A stretch of 64,000 bases of DNA from positions 12,024,052-12,088,051 of the forward strand of contig CM032659.1 in NCBI GenBank assembly GCA_019095985.1, read 5' to 3'. The notes under the pieces were generated by a model. It made no database searches and was not told the origin of the DNA. It saw nothing but the letters and a program-made list of their open reading frames with translations. Every line of letters starts with the position of its first letter. Within the stretch, counting starts at the first letter, position 1. Shown one piece after another: positions 1-24,813 of the stretch. Both the position numbers and the translations under genes were made by a program. Origin of the DNA: Streblospio benedicti. Taxonomy: Eukaryota > Annelida > Polychaeta > Spionida > Spionidae.

Positions 1-187
1 GTGGCTGAGCAAACTTAATCGACTTATTAAATTATCAACGAGAGATAACAGCTATCACGGAATCACACGACATGGACCAGCCTCTATAGATAGTGACATA
101 TAGCACTATTTTATGTAAAGTACTGATAAAAGGGTGTAAATATTAACCAGTCTTCCATATGTCATCTTGAAAGTCGGCTATAGCAGG

Positions 188-11860
<11,673 letters not shown>

Positions 11861-11915
11861 AATGATAGCAGCAGTAACATCTGACGTTGCCTGTTAAATC
11901 GTATTTCCCTATTAC

Positions 11916-11921
11916 AATAAA
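11916..11921 (+). terminator. Probable polyadenylation signal of the IgGFc-binding gene
   Basis: A canonical AATAAA lies 56 bases after the TAG stop of the plus-strand gene, the usual place for a short 3' UTR. The cleavage site was not determined. Confidence 0.55.
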
Positions 11922-13254
11922 CCTCAACAAACAGTAAATGTGGTGCATTTGTGAATGTGGATGACTGTGAATATTTAGAAATCTTCAAAGCTACATTGGG
12001 CTCTATCGGCTGTACATAACATTCTGCTACATGTAAAAGATTGTGTAAATGCATGTGATACTCAGCAGAAATGTTAATTAGTATAATCATGCACTGTTAG
12101 TTTTTTTCTGCTATAAATATTTTTGTACTGGTTATTAGATTAAACTTAAACTATCAAATCACATCTGTAAATTATTATATGGCAAATTACCGTATTTTAT
12201 TAATAAATAATAATCAGGAAAAGATTTGATATCTGAATTTATTGAATAATTTCTGCATATTCTGCACACAAAGATAAATATAGACTTACCAATGAAGGCT
12301 TTAAATATAAAAATAAATATAACTTCAAATGTTTACTTTTTCCCTGGTTATAAAGCTTTGATATATAGATTTTGTCAAACTTTAAAAACTCAGCATCTTT
12401 ACTATTTGCAATTAAATCATAGCATTTGGATATATTAAACAAGATGCTTTTGATATCATACAGCATATCTTAAAAACATTCGTGAAGATGTACATGAATG
12501 AGTTCCCATCAAATGGAAATTTCATATTGATAAAAATTGGAGAACATTGATCATCAAATGAAGTTTAATAACAATATTCCCAGTTGATAATTTCCAATAT
12601 GGAAAAAAATCTTTGACTAAATCAAATATGAAATCTTCATGACAATGTAAAATTATACCAACTAAATTTCATCGCCATGATAAATGTTTGTGAACAAATG
12701 TCCTGCTATGTGCTATCCAAAAACAAAAAATATTAAATAACATGAAAAAAATACCAAACATTCTACATATAATATTAAAATAGTATATCATAAATACAGT
12801 ATGAATAAATATTTCATTTCCTCATTATAGAGTTCACACAGTCTGATTTGGAATCCCAAACTTAAATTTTGTTTAATATATTTCTATATGTTAGCCTTTC
12901 GTCCAAACAAAATTCTAACAAAAGGCTTAAAATAAAGTAAATCAAACACTTGATTGATACAATTAAGCATAAACAATAAGGCAACCTTTATGAGGTTGTG
13001 GTTGAACAATTTCTCTTCTTCCATCACCCTTGGCTATTCCAAAACAATACACTATCAGAAATAACAATATGCTATATATTCAAGTATCATCAAGCTTACT
13101 CTGGTTGATTAACCATTTAACTATCATATTACTGTGAGCCACTCAGCAAATCCATGGGCACATCACTTAGTTCTAGCTCATTATACATTATATTGGCACA
13201 GAACTAGGGTGCTATGAGCCTCTTCTTCACATTCTACAAGTCCTACTTATATCC
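11922..13254. other. Intergenic, between two convergent genes; nothing recognised
   Basis: AT-rich sequence between the end of the plus-strand IgGFc-binding gene and the stop of the minus-strand ankyrin/SOCS gene. It should hold both 3' UTRs. I see no exon-like or repeat structure. Confidence 0.6.
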
Positions 13255-16200
13255 TTACATCCAGTACATACACGGAGCAAAAGAGCTAGCATGGAAACAT
13301 GACTGTCCTCCGGCCCCACTACCTCCCATTGCATGAGATGAGCCATTCCCCGGTGCATCTACATCATGACAATCCACCTTGTCATCTTCATCGTCAGGCT
13401 CCGAGTCTGTGTCAATGATGGTGTCCAATTTGCCATACCAGTCACTGTCATAGGCACTTGGCTCATATTCGTGCTCACTATTGGAAGGAAATAAACAATG
13501 CAACAATCATTAAATTTTTTTTATTCTGATGTATTTTTTCCCAAGTTTGCTTATGGATTAGATCATATTCTTCTCTCTCTCTCTTTGACATAGTTGAAGA
13601 CCGGTTTTACCACCCTAAGCTTCCATTTTACTACATCAAGTGGCCCTAATGGGACTCAATCTCCTTTATTAACATTAGAGGATTCTTTCTCCAAGTCTAT
13701 ATATAGGGCCTCTGGCAGGACTCAAACCCTAGACCACTACTACTGTGGCACCTGTTCACTGAGCATTGTGGTAGTGGTAGTGATCCAGAGTTTGTGTCCT
13801 GGCAGAAGCTATAATTGCTCTATAGACTTGGAGAAAGAATCCTCTAATATCAATACTTATACACAAGAAAATTATTTACAATATATCCAAGTATAAGAAA
13901 TAATAATCATTGCTGTTAAATTTTTAAGCTATATTGATAGCCAGGAATATTTTGATTCCATAAACACGCTACATCGGCACAGCAGCAGCTTTGGACATTT
14001 GAAAGACATTTTTGAAGTTTCTCAACAAAAAATTGTACGAAATGTATACAGGAACAAGTTTTCTGTATGCATGTATGTGTACCGGTAAATACAAAACTGT
14101 GTCTTAATCATTATTATTGCTTCAACTAATTCAATATATATTTATGCATCCATCTCAATGCGTTCATGTGTTCAGTAGATTTGATTTACAAACCTTTTGT
14201 CTTCATCCTCCAGCTTGTTCTTAAATGCTGTCTCCTGCCTTTTACTCATGTCTTTCCCGTAAGCTTCTTTGAGGTCGTCCATATCACCCAACTTAAGATA
14301 TCTGAGTTACAAAACAAAGACATAGTATTACATCCAGATGTAAATATAAAATATGCAAGTTTTATAGTCCACTATTTATGCGCTCAATTGACATAAATCT
14401 ACACCAGGTAATTGGCATCGATGTCAGATTATATATCTTTCTCAAATCACTAGGAAGCGTACAGCACATTGTAACCATAGTGCATGGTGTTCATCACTCA
14501 CATTAACCTTCACTCGCCTGACCTGTACCTATTCAACTATTAGAGATGTAGGTACCACAGAGCAATGTCCAATACGTTATGGATGAGCTTTGCTAAAAAC
14601 ACCTATCACCAGACATGACTGGAAATCAACCTCATGCCAATCTGGTCACAAGTCCAAATCCTTATCAACTGAGCCATCAAAGAACAGATTATTTTGCCAG
14701 CATCAAAACACTACCTCTCAACATCCAAAAGGAATCAACAACAGCCTCTGAATTTTCATATTAATGACTGGATTAAAAAAAAAACATTACCTTGCAACTC
14801 CAGGAGCAACTGGCAGTAGATCCACCTTTCTCAGCCAATCAGAGCCCAAATAGCTTCTGTAAGAAGACCTGCACTTCTCCTGCAGAGGACGTGGTGACTT
14901 GAAGAAGCGCTTCACCCAATCATACAACTTGCTATGTTTTCTTAGGTACACCGGTAGGTTCTTTGTAGTTAGCTTGAAGTAGGTCTCTGAAATAATCAAA
15001 TACTGAATTGAACTTGTGTCTTCATATAACTGTGCACTGAATTCATTCACCATGTCGGGTTTGTTCGGCATAGCTTTTTCACAATAGTTTCATATCTGCA
15101 TGTTAATTATTACCATTGCATATATTTTCTTTGAGGCATACAAATGTCAGAAATAGAAGTTACTGAATTTTATAAGATGTTCGTATCACAGAGAGCATCT
15201 GTACTCCAATTATTACTTTTTGATCCCCCACCAAACTCCCTCTCTCATAGGCAGTTCCAGGGGGGGCACATGGGGCGCGTGCCCCCCTTTTCCCACCAAA
15301 ATACTTCACTTTCATAGGTTTTTTTTTACACATCCGCCATCGATCAAGCGTACAAAACCCATGAAATCCCTGAAGTGCGCCCTCCCCTTTTCTGAAAACC
15401 TGGATATGCGATTGACTCTGCAATCCTGCACTCACCCAAGTTCCCGGGAGGGCTTCCAGCACGCGCCAGCAGCTTGACAACCTCTGTCTGGCCAGCTTTG
15501 ACAGCCAGTTCTAAAGCATTCTGGGAGTGTTGGTTAATGATATTGCGGTCCCAGAACACAGTGTTATTGGTGTGCACGGTAAGGTCTGTGTTAGCATTGA
15601 CTAGAGTGAAGATCACATTAAACCAGGGCTTATTACGGCCGCGGCTACCGCATGACAGCTGAAACATGAAAAATATGCTTGTAGGTAAAAGGTCTTAAGT
15701 TTACAGGAATAACTCTATGGTCTTTGATAGTGTAATTTATACTTTCAGTCCTTTCTATGGAAGTAAAAACTCTCTCTGTGCCATTGAAATTCTGAAATAG
15801 TTTATCAAGTCTTTGGACCTTTCTCTTAGAGATGAGTTTAGCATTCTATATTACTATTTATTTAGACATAAGCTCGAGGAAATAAGTTTCTGCACAACGG
15901 TGGAATATTCATATTTCCTCCATGAAACATATATCTAGAATATTTTATAGTAAGCAATGCCCAATATTTCTGTGATTTAAGATAGCATCAGCAGGTTCTA
16001 GTGTAATAGCAGTACTGTACATGTATATTGAACGCTGAACAAGTATGACCTTTGCTGTCTGAGCATAACAAGTAATAACAAGCATAACAAGTAATAGTAT
16101 GCACAATATGGATCACATAAATGGAAATATATGAGTTCTGATAAATCCATAAGAGCATTGAACAAAACAAGAAAATCTTGATTCAAGCATCAATAACAAA

Positions 16201-19200
16201 AAAATAACCCTTACAACTCATACTCTATCCAACTACAGCTGGACTCGTTCATCTCAAGGTCAAATAACATCAGCAATTCTATTAAGCGTATGTAGTATTC
16301 TTCCTACACCCTGGGAAAATATGAGCGGCGTATCCGTGCTGAATTCACAGTCCGTGTACACAGTCCCAGGAGCCGCCACTGGCTCGGCCGCCACCAGCAG
16401 GCGTGCATTTCTGGCTTATTAATTTAAGCTGGCAGGTTGTCTGTGACTCCTGTCTGGAATGTTATTAATGTTTTCAACATTGTTTTTTGGTATTTGTAAT
16501 CATATGGGTAGTGTCTTAACAGGTAGATGAGATTGTAGATCATGGAAATGTGATCTTTGTTAGGTGGTGTAACCCGGTACGTTTACAGCTAGACCAGGTC
16601 ATTCGCATAGTTTGTATAACAGTAATGACTTATGGCTGGGATTGTAAGAAAAATGATTAATGTATGGGTTCTCTAGTCAAATTCACATGTTACATACAAT
16701 CCGCCAAATTCTAACATCATTTACAAAATCTTTTGTCACTTTTGTTCTATTTCCACAGCTTGAAAGTAATCCTATAGAAAATATGTGGAAGAACAACATT
16801 ACATCACTTTTCCCACTCACTAATGTTTTTCTAATTACACATTATATATCTGTTTGCATGGGGGCATAGTGAATGAGTTTGTTTAACTCTCATCAACAAC
16901 CCGGTTGGCAATTGACTAAGTACTTTAAGCAACTGGTTTATAAAGAAACTAATGTGGTTTACAGTCACCTTAGTATTTCTGGCTGATTTGACTTTGCTGC
17001 CTGGAACACAGCATTTTTGTGGAACTTGTCGAGGACTCCGAACTTGGCGCCTTTGTCCTGTAAGTGCTGAACACAGTCAAGGCTACCACCTGAAGTACAA
17101 TATTATATATGCACTACAAACCATATTTAGGGGCCCTGAAATAGTGCTTAATAAAGTAAAGCGGCTATTATCCGTGACTCGTTGCTATACAACATCGTCA
17201 TCTAAGACTATTCCTGGAGTTACATTGTAGTTGCTACAATTATTCCACACAGTATTATGAATCTCAGAGACCACTATGAAGTAAACTTGTAGTTTTCAAA
17301 AGAATTTACGGTAACTTACTTTGTCACCATAGAATAAAAGAAATAAAAATGTTCTTCTAAACATAATGCCAAATTCTATGCTCGTGTACTTCCTCAGATT
17401 TTTTTTGAAATTCACAGTACATGATTGTGGGAACTATACCAGGAAGTATAAAGCGTGTACAAAAGAACTCACAAAAATTCTTGAAATTCAATTCAAAGCA
17501 TCTCTGAGATTCACAGTGTGTGGATTAAGCACACTAAGTGTTGGATTGCTCCTCCTTGGCATCCAATTCCTAAATAAGTATGATGGATGATGAGTTGACT
17601 CAACACTCACCTAGTACAGCAGATGGGTTTTGAACTCACGACTATCATGAGATCAACTCCAATGTTGTCATGAATAGACAATGGTTTCGATATCGAGTCT
17701 CAGGATTTTGATTGAAGATTGTAGAATTTGCACCAATCTCGTTTACAGGAAGACGGCTGCTAAAATTTTACATTCAAGCACTTAATTTACATTCACTGAA
17801 ATAATCATAGAGATATTACTAGAGGCATAGCTGCAAATATCTATTCTCATGTGAGACCAACCAACAAATCACTCAAACAATCAACCACCCAATCAACCAA
17901 CTGACCAGCCAGCCAGCCAGCCAGCCAGCCAAACAACCAACCAACCCATCAAATAAACAACCAGCCAAAAAACAATCAATCAGTAAAAAAATAAATCAGT
18001 CAATCCATCCACCAATCAATCAATCAATCAATCAAATCCTATGTTCATTCTGATAGGTTCTCATTATTCCTCAACTTGAGGGCATGGCCTGCCTGCCCAG
18101 TAATATCTCTGAAAAAGTGTACATATTAGAAAGTTTTACTATCATTTTTGTTAAATGTTGGCAAGTTGGAAAAGTTGGTTTGTGAAAATAAAATGAAAAC
18201 AAAATTTTTTACGAAAAAATTTCAGAAAAAAGTTGGTCCTGATGATCAACTAGTTCACAGTTAAATGTACCAGTACATAAAACAATATTTGTCATATATT
18301 ATATGCTTTGAACATTTGTATTCATTTACGTTTTAGACGAGCAACATATGTTACAATATTTCAGAAGACTCCCAGCTGCTTTCTTCAAGAAACATATTTC
18401 TATGGTGATTATCATTACAGATAAAAATCAGAAATTATGGAGATTAGAGTTACGATATGGTCGCAATGAGTAGACAATACAATTTCTTTGCTCACAGTGA
18501 TTATGCCTTCAAGAAAATGACCTGCAGCAAGGTAACCAAGGCGAGATCCAGATCCTTTGAGTAAGAGAGGAGTTCTGCAGTCTTTTCACAGAATTTAGCC
18601 ATGTTTTCAACAGAATTTGTTACATTTCGTTGAGTAACATAATATAAATTTATAAGCATGTCACCTACTGTGAGATTTATTTCTTCAACCAAGAAAACTG
18701 TTTACGTTCCAGAAATCTATAACTATATTTAACAACGCTGAACCATTCAAACATGATCCACGTCTTTTACCTTTGATAGCCCAGTGTACAGGCAGTCTGT
18801 CGTACATATCTCTCAGCTCAACAGATGCCCCGTTGTCCAGTAGCAACTTCACCGTATCAGCCTACAAGAAATCAATGTGCCTTTGAATATTCCTTTATCA
18901 TATGTAGAATTCTATAGTTTATATTTATTTGCTAGTTGTATAAAAGCTTTAACAAAGACAGAAATGTATTTAAATGGTCTAGATGTAAATGCTCTAGATT
19001 TGCAGTTTTGATTTTTTTAAATGATCAATTTATGAGATAGGATTTTATTTATGCAAGTAATGGAAACATTCTGAACTTGAAATAGAGTCAAAATCTGAAA
19101 AACTTTCAACTATTGATTAACATGTGTTACAATACTACATAATCAAAGAAAAACACACATACAGAAAGTTTAAACTATTTGATTTTTAACTTACATGTCC

Positions 19201-19897
19201 CCGAGCACAGGCAAGCATCAACGGTGTTTCTTCGCGACATTTTCTACGGTCCACATCAGCTTTATGATTTATCAACTCAGCCACTATCTCATAGTTTCCT
19301 ACAATTTATTAGTTTGAAACATTAGTTGAGGTCCCCACTATTCATATTACGATGTTGCTTAAACTCACCAGGTCTGTACAATTCAATAAACATTGTTTTT
19401 GTTGGGGATTCAGTCTTGCTAAAACCAAGACCCATGAAAATTACGTCATTGAAATACTGCTTAATTACCACATACACAAGTGAAAATTCAAATTGTTTTT
19501 CAAACCAGCAAAAAGTTATTTCGGGATTAGTTGAAATCTTTAATTATAACTAGAAATTATGCTATACTGTTTTCCAGTTCCATTGGACCAAGTCAAAAAT
19601 GCAGGACCAATAATAGTTATAGTAATCATTCTAGTATGCATGAAAAGTCACTGACCTTGCCTAGCTGCCTTATGTAGAGGGGTCTGTCGCTTAGAGTCTT
19701 TAGCATTAACATGTGCGCCACTGCTAAGCAGCATGCGTACAATCTCTACATTATTACAGAACGAAGCGACTGCCAGCGGAGTGTTGCCATCACAGTCTCT
19801 TGTGTTGATGCTGGTTGCCCCCGACAACATGGAGTCGAGACCTTTTGCGTCCCCTTTCAGGATGGAGGCATGGATGGACGGTGTTGTCGCCGGATTG
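13255..19897 (-). CDS. Ankyrin-repeat and SOCS-box (ASB-type) protein, N-terminus not resolved
   Basis: Nine exons, read from high to low coordinate, join in phase: 19656-19897, 19195-19298, 18771-18861, 16969-17089, 16308-16410, 15436-15658, 14791-14986, 14194-14301, 13255-13477. They give 469 residues up to TAA. About seven ankyrin repeats are visible, with signatures GNTPLAVAS, RQTPLHKAARQG, EETPLMLACARGH, RLPVHWAIKGG and QNALELAVKAGQTEVVKLL. A SOCS box follows in exons 14791-14986/14194-14301: SPRPLQEKCRSSYRS, then LLPVAPGVARYLKLGD. In ASB proteins the SOCS box binds Elongin B/C and Cullin-5, and the ankyrins choose the ubiquitylation substrate; the substrate here is unknown. About 65 residues follow the box, rich in Asp/Glu (DTDSEPDDEDDK), an unusual extension. 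The first exon is uncertain. It is convergent with the IgGFc-binding gene. Confidence 0.85.
13566..13663 (-). repeat. SINE family 1 tail, copy B
   Basis: In reverse complement this reads GGGCCACTTGATGTAG, ATGGAAGCTTAGGG and a (GA)n tail, matching the body and tail of the SINE at 20232-20413. The tRNA-like head is missing here. It lies in the last intron of the ankyrin/SOCS gene. Confidence 0.65.
13674..13852. mobile_element. Foldback element with tRNA-like arms
   Basis: Two arms of about 80 bp face each other. The outer part is TTAGAGGATTCTTTCTCC plus CAAGTCTATA, mirrored as TATAGACTTG plus GGAGAAAGAATCCTCTAA. The inner part, CTGGCAGGACTCAAAC, faces GTTTGTGTCCTGGCAG. Read outward, each inner arm resembles a tRNA-SINE head with a B-box-like GGTTTGAGTCC. 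It lies just beside the SINE tail at 13566-13663, in the last intron of the ankyrin/SOCS gene. Confidence 0.6.
14400..14690 (-). repeat. SINE family 2 with tRNA-like head
   Basis: Reverse complement begins GATGGCTCAGTTGATAAGG (A-box-like) and GAGGTTGATTTCC (B-box-like). A body follows with AATAGGTACAGGTCAGGCGA and a 3' part ATTACCTGGTGTAG. The body matches the plus-strand copy at 24659-24813. It sits in the intron between exons 14194-14301 and 14791-14986. Confidence 0.6.
15249..15411. repeat. C-rich AGGCAG element, copy in ankyrin/SOCS intron
   Basis: Shares AAAATACTTCA, TTTCATAGGTTTTTT, ATGAAATCC and GTGCGCCC blocks with 9005-9139, in the same order. It starts AGGCAGTTCC and ends near GGATATGCG, so its ends have decayed. 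It lies 25 bases beyond the donor of exon 15436-15658. Confidence 0.5.
17870..18035. repeat. Degenerate CCAN/CAATCA simple repeat
   Basis: Imperfect tetranucleotide runs (CCAG, CAAC, AATC) occupy about 160 bp in the intron between exons 16969-17089 and 18771-18861. No other structure is visible. Confidence 0.8.
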
Positions 19898-20231
19898 CTG
19901 AAACAAAAGAACCAAATGAAAATGTCTGTAGTTTTATCATCTACTTCTTCACGTTTGGTTTGAACAGTCAATTTGGAATCATTCACATCTTGTTCAAATT
20001 GGCACACTTCAATGCAACTTGTATGTGTATAAAAGGTGGACTACATGTATGTACTGGCAGTTTTGGTCCTCTCTCAAACAGTTTTTAAGAACAAGGTGTA
20101 ATCATACATCATGTTTCGTTACAAAACCATTTGTAAAGTAACAGAAACAACTAGATGATTTATATCAGAACTAAATAAAACATAACTTCTGGATTTTTAA
20201 AACTTAACATTTCATATGCTTTAATTTTTAC

Positions 20232-20413
20232 AGCTCGCTGCTTGGGATGATGGTATCATTATGGTCTCACAACCTTGGGGTCGTGAGTTCGAGTCCCGCC
20301 AGGGCCACTTGATATAGTCAAATGGAAGCTTAGGGTTGTAAAACCTGTCTTCAGGTATATCTATCGTTGGTAGAAATATGCTTGCTAAAAAGACGTGAGA
20401 GAGAGAGAAAGAA
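20232..20413 (+). repeat. tRNA-derived SINE family 1, copy A
   Basis: The head has an A-box-like GATGGTATCATT and a strong B box in GAGTTCGAGTCCC. The body reads GGGCCACTTGATATAG and ATGGAAGCTTAGGG, ending in a (GA)n tail. The tail half recurs inverted at 13566-13663, which shows a dispersed family. It is not a tRNA gene, since no acceptor stem pairs around it. It lies upstream of the first certain ankyrin/SOCS exon. Confidence 0.75.
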
Positions 20414-20419
20414 GTATGA

Positions 20420-23400
20420 AAATAAATGATGATTACAATCACCAATAGTCTATACCAAAGGGGAAGTAGTGCAAAAAAGCTAGAAACATGAACAACAAAT
20501 GAAATGTATACCACATTCACTATTGCATAAATCATTAATTTCAATATATTGCAGTAAAAAAACTGCTTGCTTTCAGTGCGTGCATCCTCCTGTGAAAACG
20601 TCACATAGATGATTTACAATATAGAAATCCAAAACGTTTCTAAATTATTTGTCTATAGAATCATATATATGCAAATTAGGTGGTAGATAAGAAAATAACA
20701 AAAACCGCATACAAAAATTTGCAAAACTAAATGATATCAATCAACTTGTATGCATATTGCTCCTTTCAAAATCATGATGCATCATATATTTATTTGTCAT
20801 CTGGAAGAATACATTAATTGTTTCTTTAATTTGAAAAAATTCCATGTGAATTCCTGAAGATCTTTTGCCATTGGAAGTTATCAGGCATATTATGCAATGA
20901 ACAAAATGCTTCGGCTATATTATGATGGTCATTAACCCTTTCCAATGAGTGCTACTTTTTAGGTCAACGTAATTAATAACAAATTGCCAGACAAATGAAT
21001 ATGTGTCAGCGATACACCTTAATACATCAACTTCTGACATGACTTGCTTTTTTTGAGAAAGACGTTCTTGTGAGAAAGGCAATTTATTAAAAAAAAATCA
21101 GACACATAAATTTGCGTCCCCGATACATCACAAACAGTAACTTATGTCAACCTCTAGCATGAATTATTTCATTTTACAAATGCTGACTTTCCAGAACTAT
21201 TACAACATATACATGTAACTTCAGCAACAATGCTGAGTAAAGCGGTCAGAAACCCATAATCTTTTGATTACAAATCTATGACTTTACTAGGACAGCTGGT
21301 ACGTGGAACAAGATCCAAAATCACTGAAGTTATACATCAAGTCAAGTCAAGTCCTTAACAATCGGCCCTTTTCACTATAATGCTCATGCTGGAAAATACT
21401 GTCTTACTACATGCACAATTGTACATCAAACTATTTTTGTCATGCTAGAATAAAATATACAGGGTGCATTAATGAAAATATGGTATTCCAACAAAATGTA
21501 AAGTGAACGCACAGCAATTACCGGTAAAGTGTGTACACTGTAATGCTTATTTGTGTAAAGCAGGGTTTAGAGTGAAATTAAGATGAAAGTTTCGTCCTCC
21601 ACTTTGACAGTTCAAGGCTAAGGATTAGACAATAAAAAAGTAACAGGCCATGAATTTGGTTTTATATGATAGAGAATAACAACTGAAATCATCCACTGAT
21701 GTAGATTCTCATTGAATCAAGATATTGACACATTACAATATACTTAGACTCTGAATCATTTAAACATTTAGGCATGAGATATTGCACCACTATCATTACA
21801 GCAGATGAAATAACTATGATCAGAAATTCTAAATGATAATAGCGAAAAATATTCCTCAAAGTGTTATCAGATCTTTAGCCAGACGTTAATCGCAGCAGAT
21901 ATTGATGTACACATGTATTCACATGTGATTTTGATTTTATCTAGTGATCTGAATTTCTTATCATCTATGCAACTGTTTAATTCAGGTCCTGCCCTTAAAT
22001 AACACTGGAATAAATTTAAGTCAATTCTATTCAGCAAGTGCAAACCATTTACCAAAATACCGGATATACTGGTATTAAAAAATGAAGCCAAACATATATG
22101 TCAGAAATGTGTACCGGTATATCTATGAAGAACTCTTTGTCCTTTCAAACATAAATGCATCTAAGATTATAAAGTATGTTTCGTACCAGGAAATTGTCAA
22201 ATGAATAATCTGCATAACATTCATAAAAGGCCATTACACTAGTATGTTTGTGGTTCCTGTACCATATCATCAGGTGAATTGGAGAAAAATATTATCATTT
22301 TTTTACTTTCTTATAAATACTTTAAAAAAATAATAAATTACTTTCTTATAAATATTGATTGTGATGGAAGGTGAGGGCAGGGGGGGGGGTCAATACATGA
22401 AGTATGACTATTACCTACATGTATATATACCCCGGTACATATATATGTGAAAACAAAATAAATGTTGGTGACAGAAAAAGATGCCCCAAAAAGGTCTGTG
22501 AAAGAAATTTATTATTCGAGCTAACTATAAATGTTAGAACAGGTTCTACTTTTGCGTAACGCTGAAGGACAGGGTATTTTGACGATGAAAAAGTGAGACA
22601 TGTCCTCATTTTCTCACAGATTATTTTAAAAATATGGCAATTATGGGAAATCTTTGTATTCCATGTGAAAGAACAACAAAAACTAACACAAGACAACATT
22701 TAATGTTTTTGAATAACCCACCGATCTAAGTACCAGAAAGCAAAGTTCACCCAAATTCACCGTAACGCACAGTATTGATCAATAGCGGATCTTTACTCAT
22801 ATATGTCATGAGCCTGCACGATACAATACAGAGAGAAAAATCTGCATGTAAATGATGGAACTGACAGGGGTACAAACTACAAACTTTACTACAAGAAATA
22901 ATGTATGTAATCCAATGTATTATAAACTAAAACTGCACACAGATAAAAAATGTTTTTGATACACCTTCTATTTCCATTGCTGTAGGATCATATTTACAAA
23001 ACATTGTCAGAAAAATCATACAAATGCTGTGCATTCATCAAACATCCACAGACATGTTCAGACTTAAATTCAATATTAATATAAGTTCTGAATGACTCAT
23101 GACTCACAAGTCTTGACTCGCGAGTTTACCAATAATCCCTGCATAAAAAGTTTAGGCTGAGATAACGTCTTTTATTTCTAAGGTGGACTTGAATGTTTTT
23201 TAGCTTCTATCAACCAGGGGCATACATGTGTATCTAACCGAACACAAAAATCTTAAGCGTGTGGCCATATATAAAAAAAGTAATCTGCCCCTCAGCCATG
23301 AATTTGAAACCAGCCAACCCTGGCTTAAATCAGCAGGCACAAAACTATCAGGTACCAGTACGCCTTATTTCATACATTTGTTCAACCACATATATTGATG

Positions 23401-24600
23401 ATGTCCTAGATGCACAACTGTAAGCCACATCTTATATTTAAATCATAGTATTCTACAATGTTTGTGCTACCCACCTCGTAAGTATACTAGATCTATATTA
23501 ATTCAAAATAAGCTAAGAACACATTATAATGAAGCAAATGGGAAAAAAGGACAAAATACAACTACCAGTAATCAAAGTAAAGTCTCATTGTGTTCCGTTA
23601 TTCTCTGGTCATCCACAAAATGTTTGCAATCACTATCTCTCCAAAAACGTTTCAAATATTTCTGCATAACTCAGAAAGATCCTCACTAATTTCACAACAT
23701 ATTAGGGCCTACTTGAAATATCCTCAAAAGAATGTCATCTGTCATTCAACAAAAACTTTTAATCGATTGTATAAACGTAATCACTGTTATGACTCTGGTA
23801 TTTGTTCCATTTCATGAAGATTTTGCATAGTATATTACAATCATTAATAAACTGCTCATAATATTGCTTTTATATATTACTTCTGCTAAATTCAAATGAC
23901 AATGATCTACTAGTTACTAAGGGTACCGTTTTTAACAGAAAAAGTTTAAGGCACCATAGTTCATAGACTAATTCTTTTAACTTTTAACTACTGGTATTAC
24001 TCAATCTGAGTTAGTCATTCAAGAATACAAAGAACACCAGTAGGCTGCTGGTTAAAGTCATTCAAAGCAAGCTATTTATAAAGGCTTCAGTTTCTATTCT
24101 CATGTTTTCTTCTTAAGGAAGTTGACATCTGCTGCAGACGTCATTTTGCCCTTAAATAGTGAGGTCTTTGTGTAGATGATGGAAATTTCCATATGTAGAC
24201 GTCTGTGTGACTCGGGTTGATGTAATGCCTAATCGTGCCGAATCAGACGTTTGGAAATTGTTGGCAAGGGTTGTTCATTGACACAGACACGTTGTATTGT
24301 TTTGGTGGGAATAGGAACACGGGATACAAACGTGATAAGACGAAAGAGGCCAACATTATTTGGGTGCAAAGACAGAGGGTAACAACGTTCAAGTTGTGTC
24401 AGCAAAATTGAGATGTTGCGTTGTTTGCTGAAAAACTATATAGACTGCACTTCGACCCATAAAAATATTAATGACTTTCATGCCTTAGCTGGGTGATGGT
24501 ATTGGCATTAGTCAAGTGTTTTTGTACTTGTTTGGAAAATATTTTTTTCCTGTTACACACTCCCAATTACTAAGCACGGAAAACAAGCAATCTACAATTG
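20420..24600. other. AT-rich stretch, no gene recognised
   Basis: Upstream of exon 19656-19897, probably the long first intron(s) of the ankyrin/SOCS gene if the 25331 exon is real. Short G runs occur near 22380 and a short inverted pair CAGACG/CGTCTG near 24200. I found no exon with good splice sites and coding character. Confidence 0.5.
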
Positions 24601-24658
24601 TTAACGATTTGGTTGATAAACCTGAAATGAATAAAATATCTCCGAGAAAAACACTACA

Positions 24659-24813
24659 TGGTACCTACACGTTAAATAGGTACAAGTCAGGCGAATTATA
24701 AAATGCTAATGTGAGTGATAAGTATGTCTGCACTATGGTAGCGATATGCTGTATGCTTCCCAGGGAGTTGAGAAAGATATAGTGTGACAAGGATGCCAAT
24801 GACCTGGTGTAGA
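24659..24813 (+). repeat. SINE family 2 body, copy without head
   Basis: GGTACCTACA, AATAGGTACAAGTCAGGCGA, AATGTGAGTGAT, GAGAAAGATATA and ATGCCAATGACCTGGTGTAG follow the same order as the reverse complement of 14400-14690, with moderate divergence. The tRNA-like head was not found upstream. Confidence 0.55.

Noticed and set aside
17870-18035. CRISPR-like array or satellite
   Set aside because: It is only a degenerate tetranucleotide run without fixed repeats and spacers, in a eukaryotic intron.
20245-20310. Functional tRNA gene
   Set aside because: The B box is good, but no acceptor stem or anticodon loop folds around it, and the sequence continues into a dispersed SINE body.
20221-20604. 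127-residue minus-strand open frame
   Set aside because: It overlaps a tRNA-derived SINE and adjacent AT-rich DNA and shows no protein motif.
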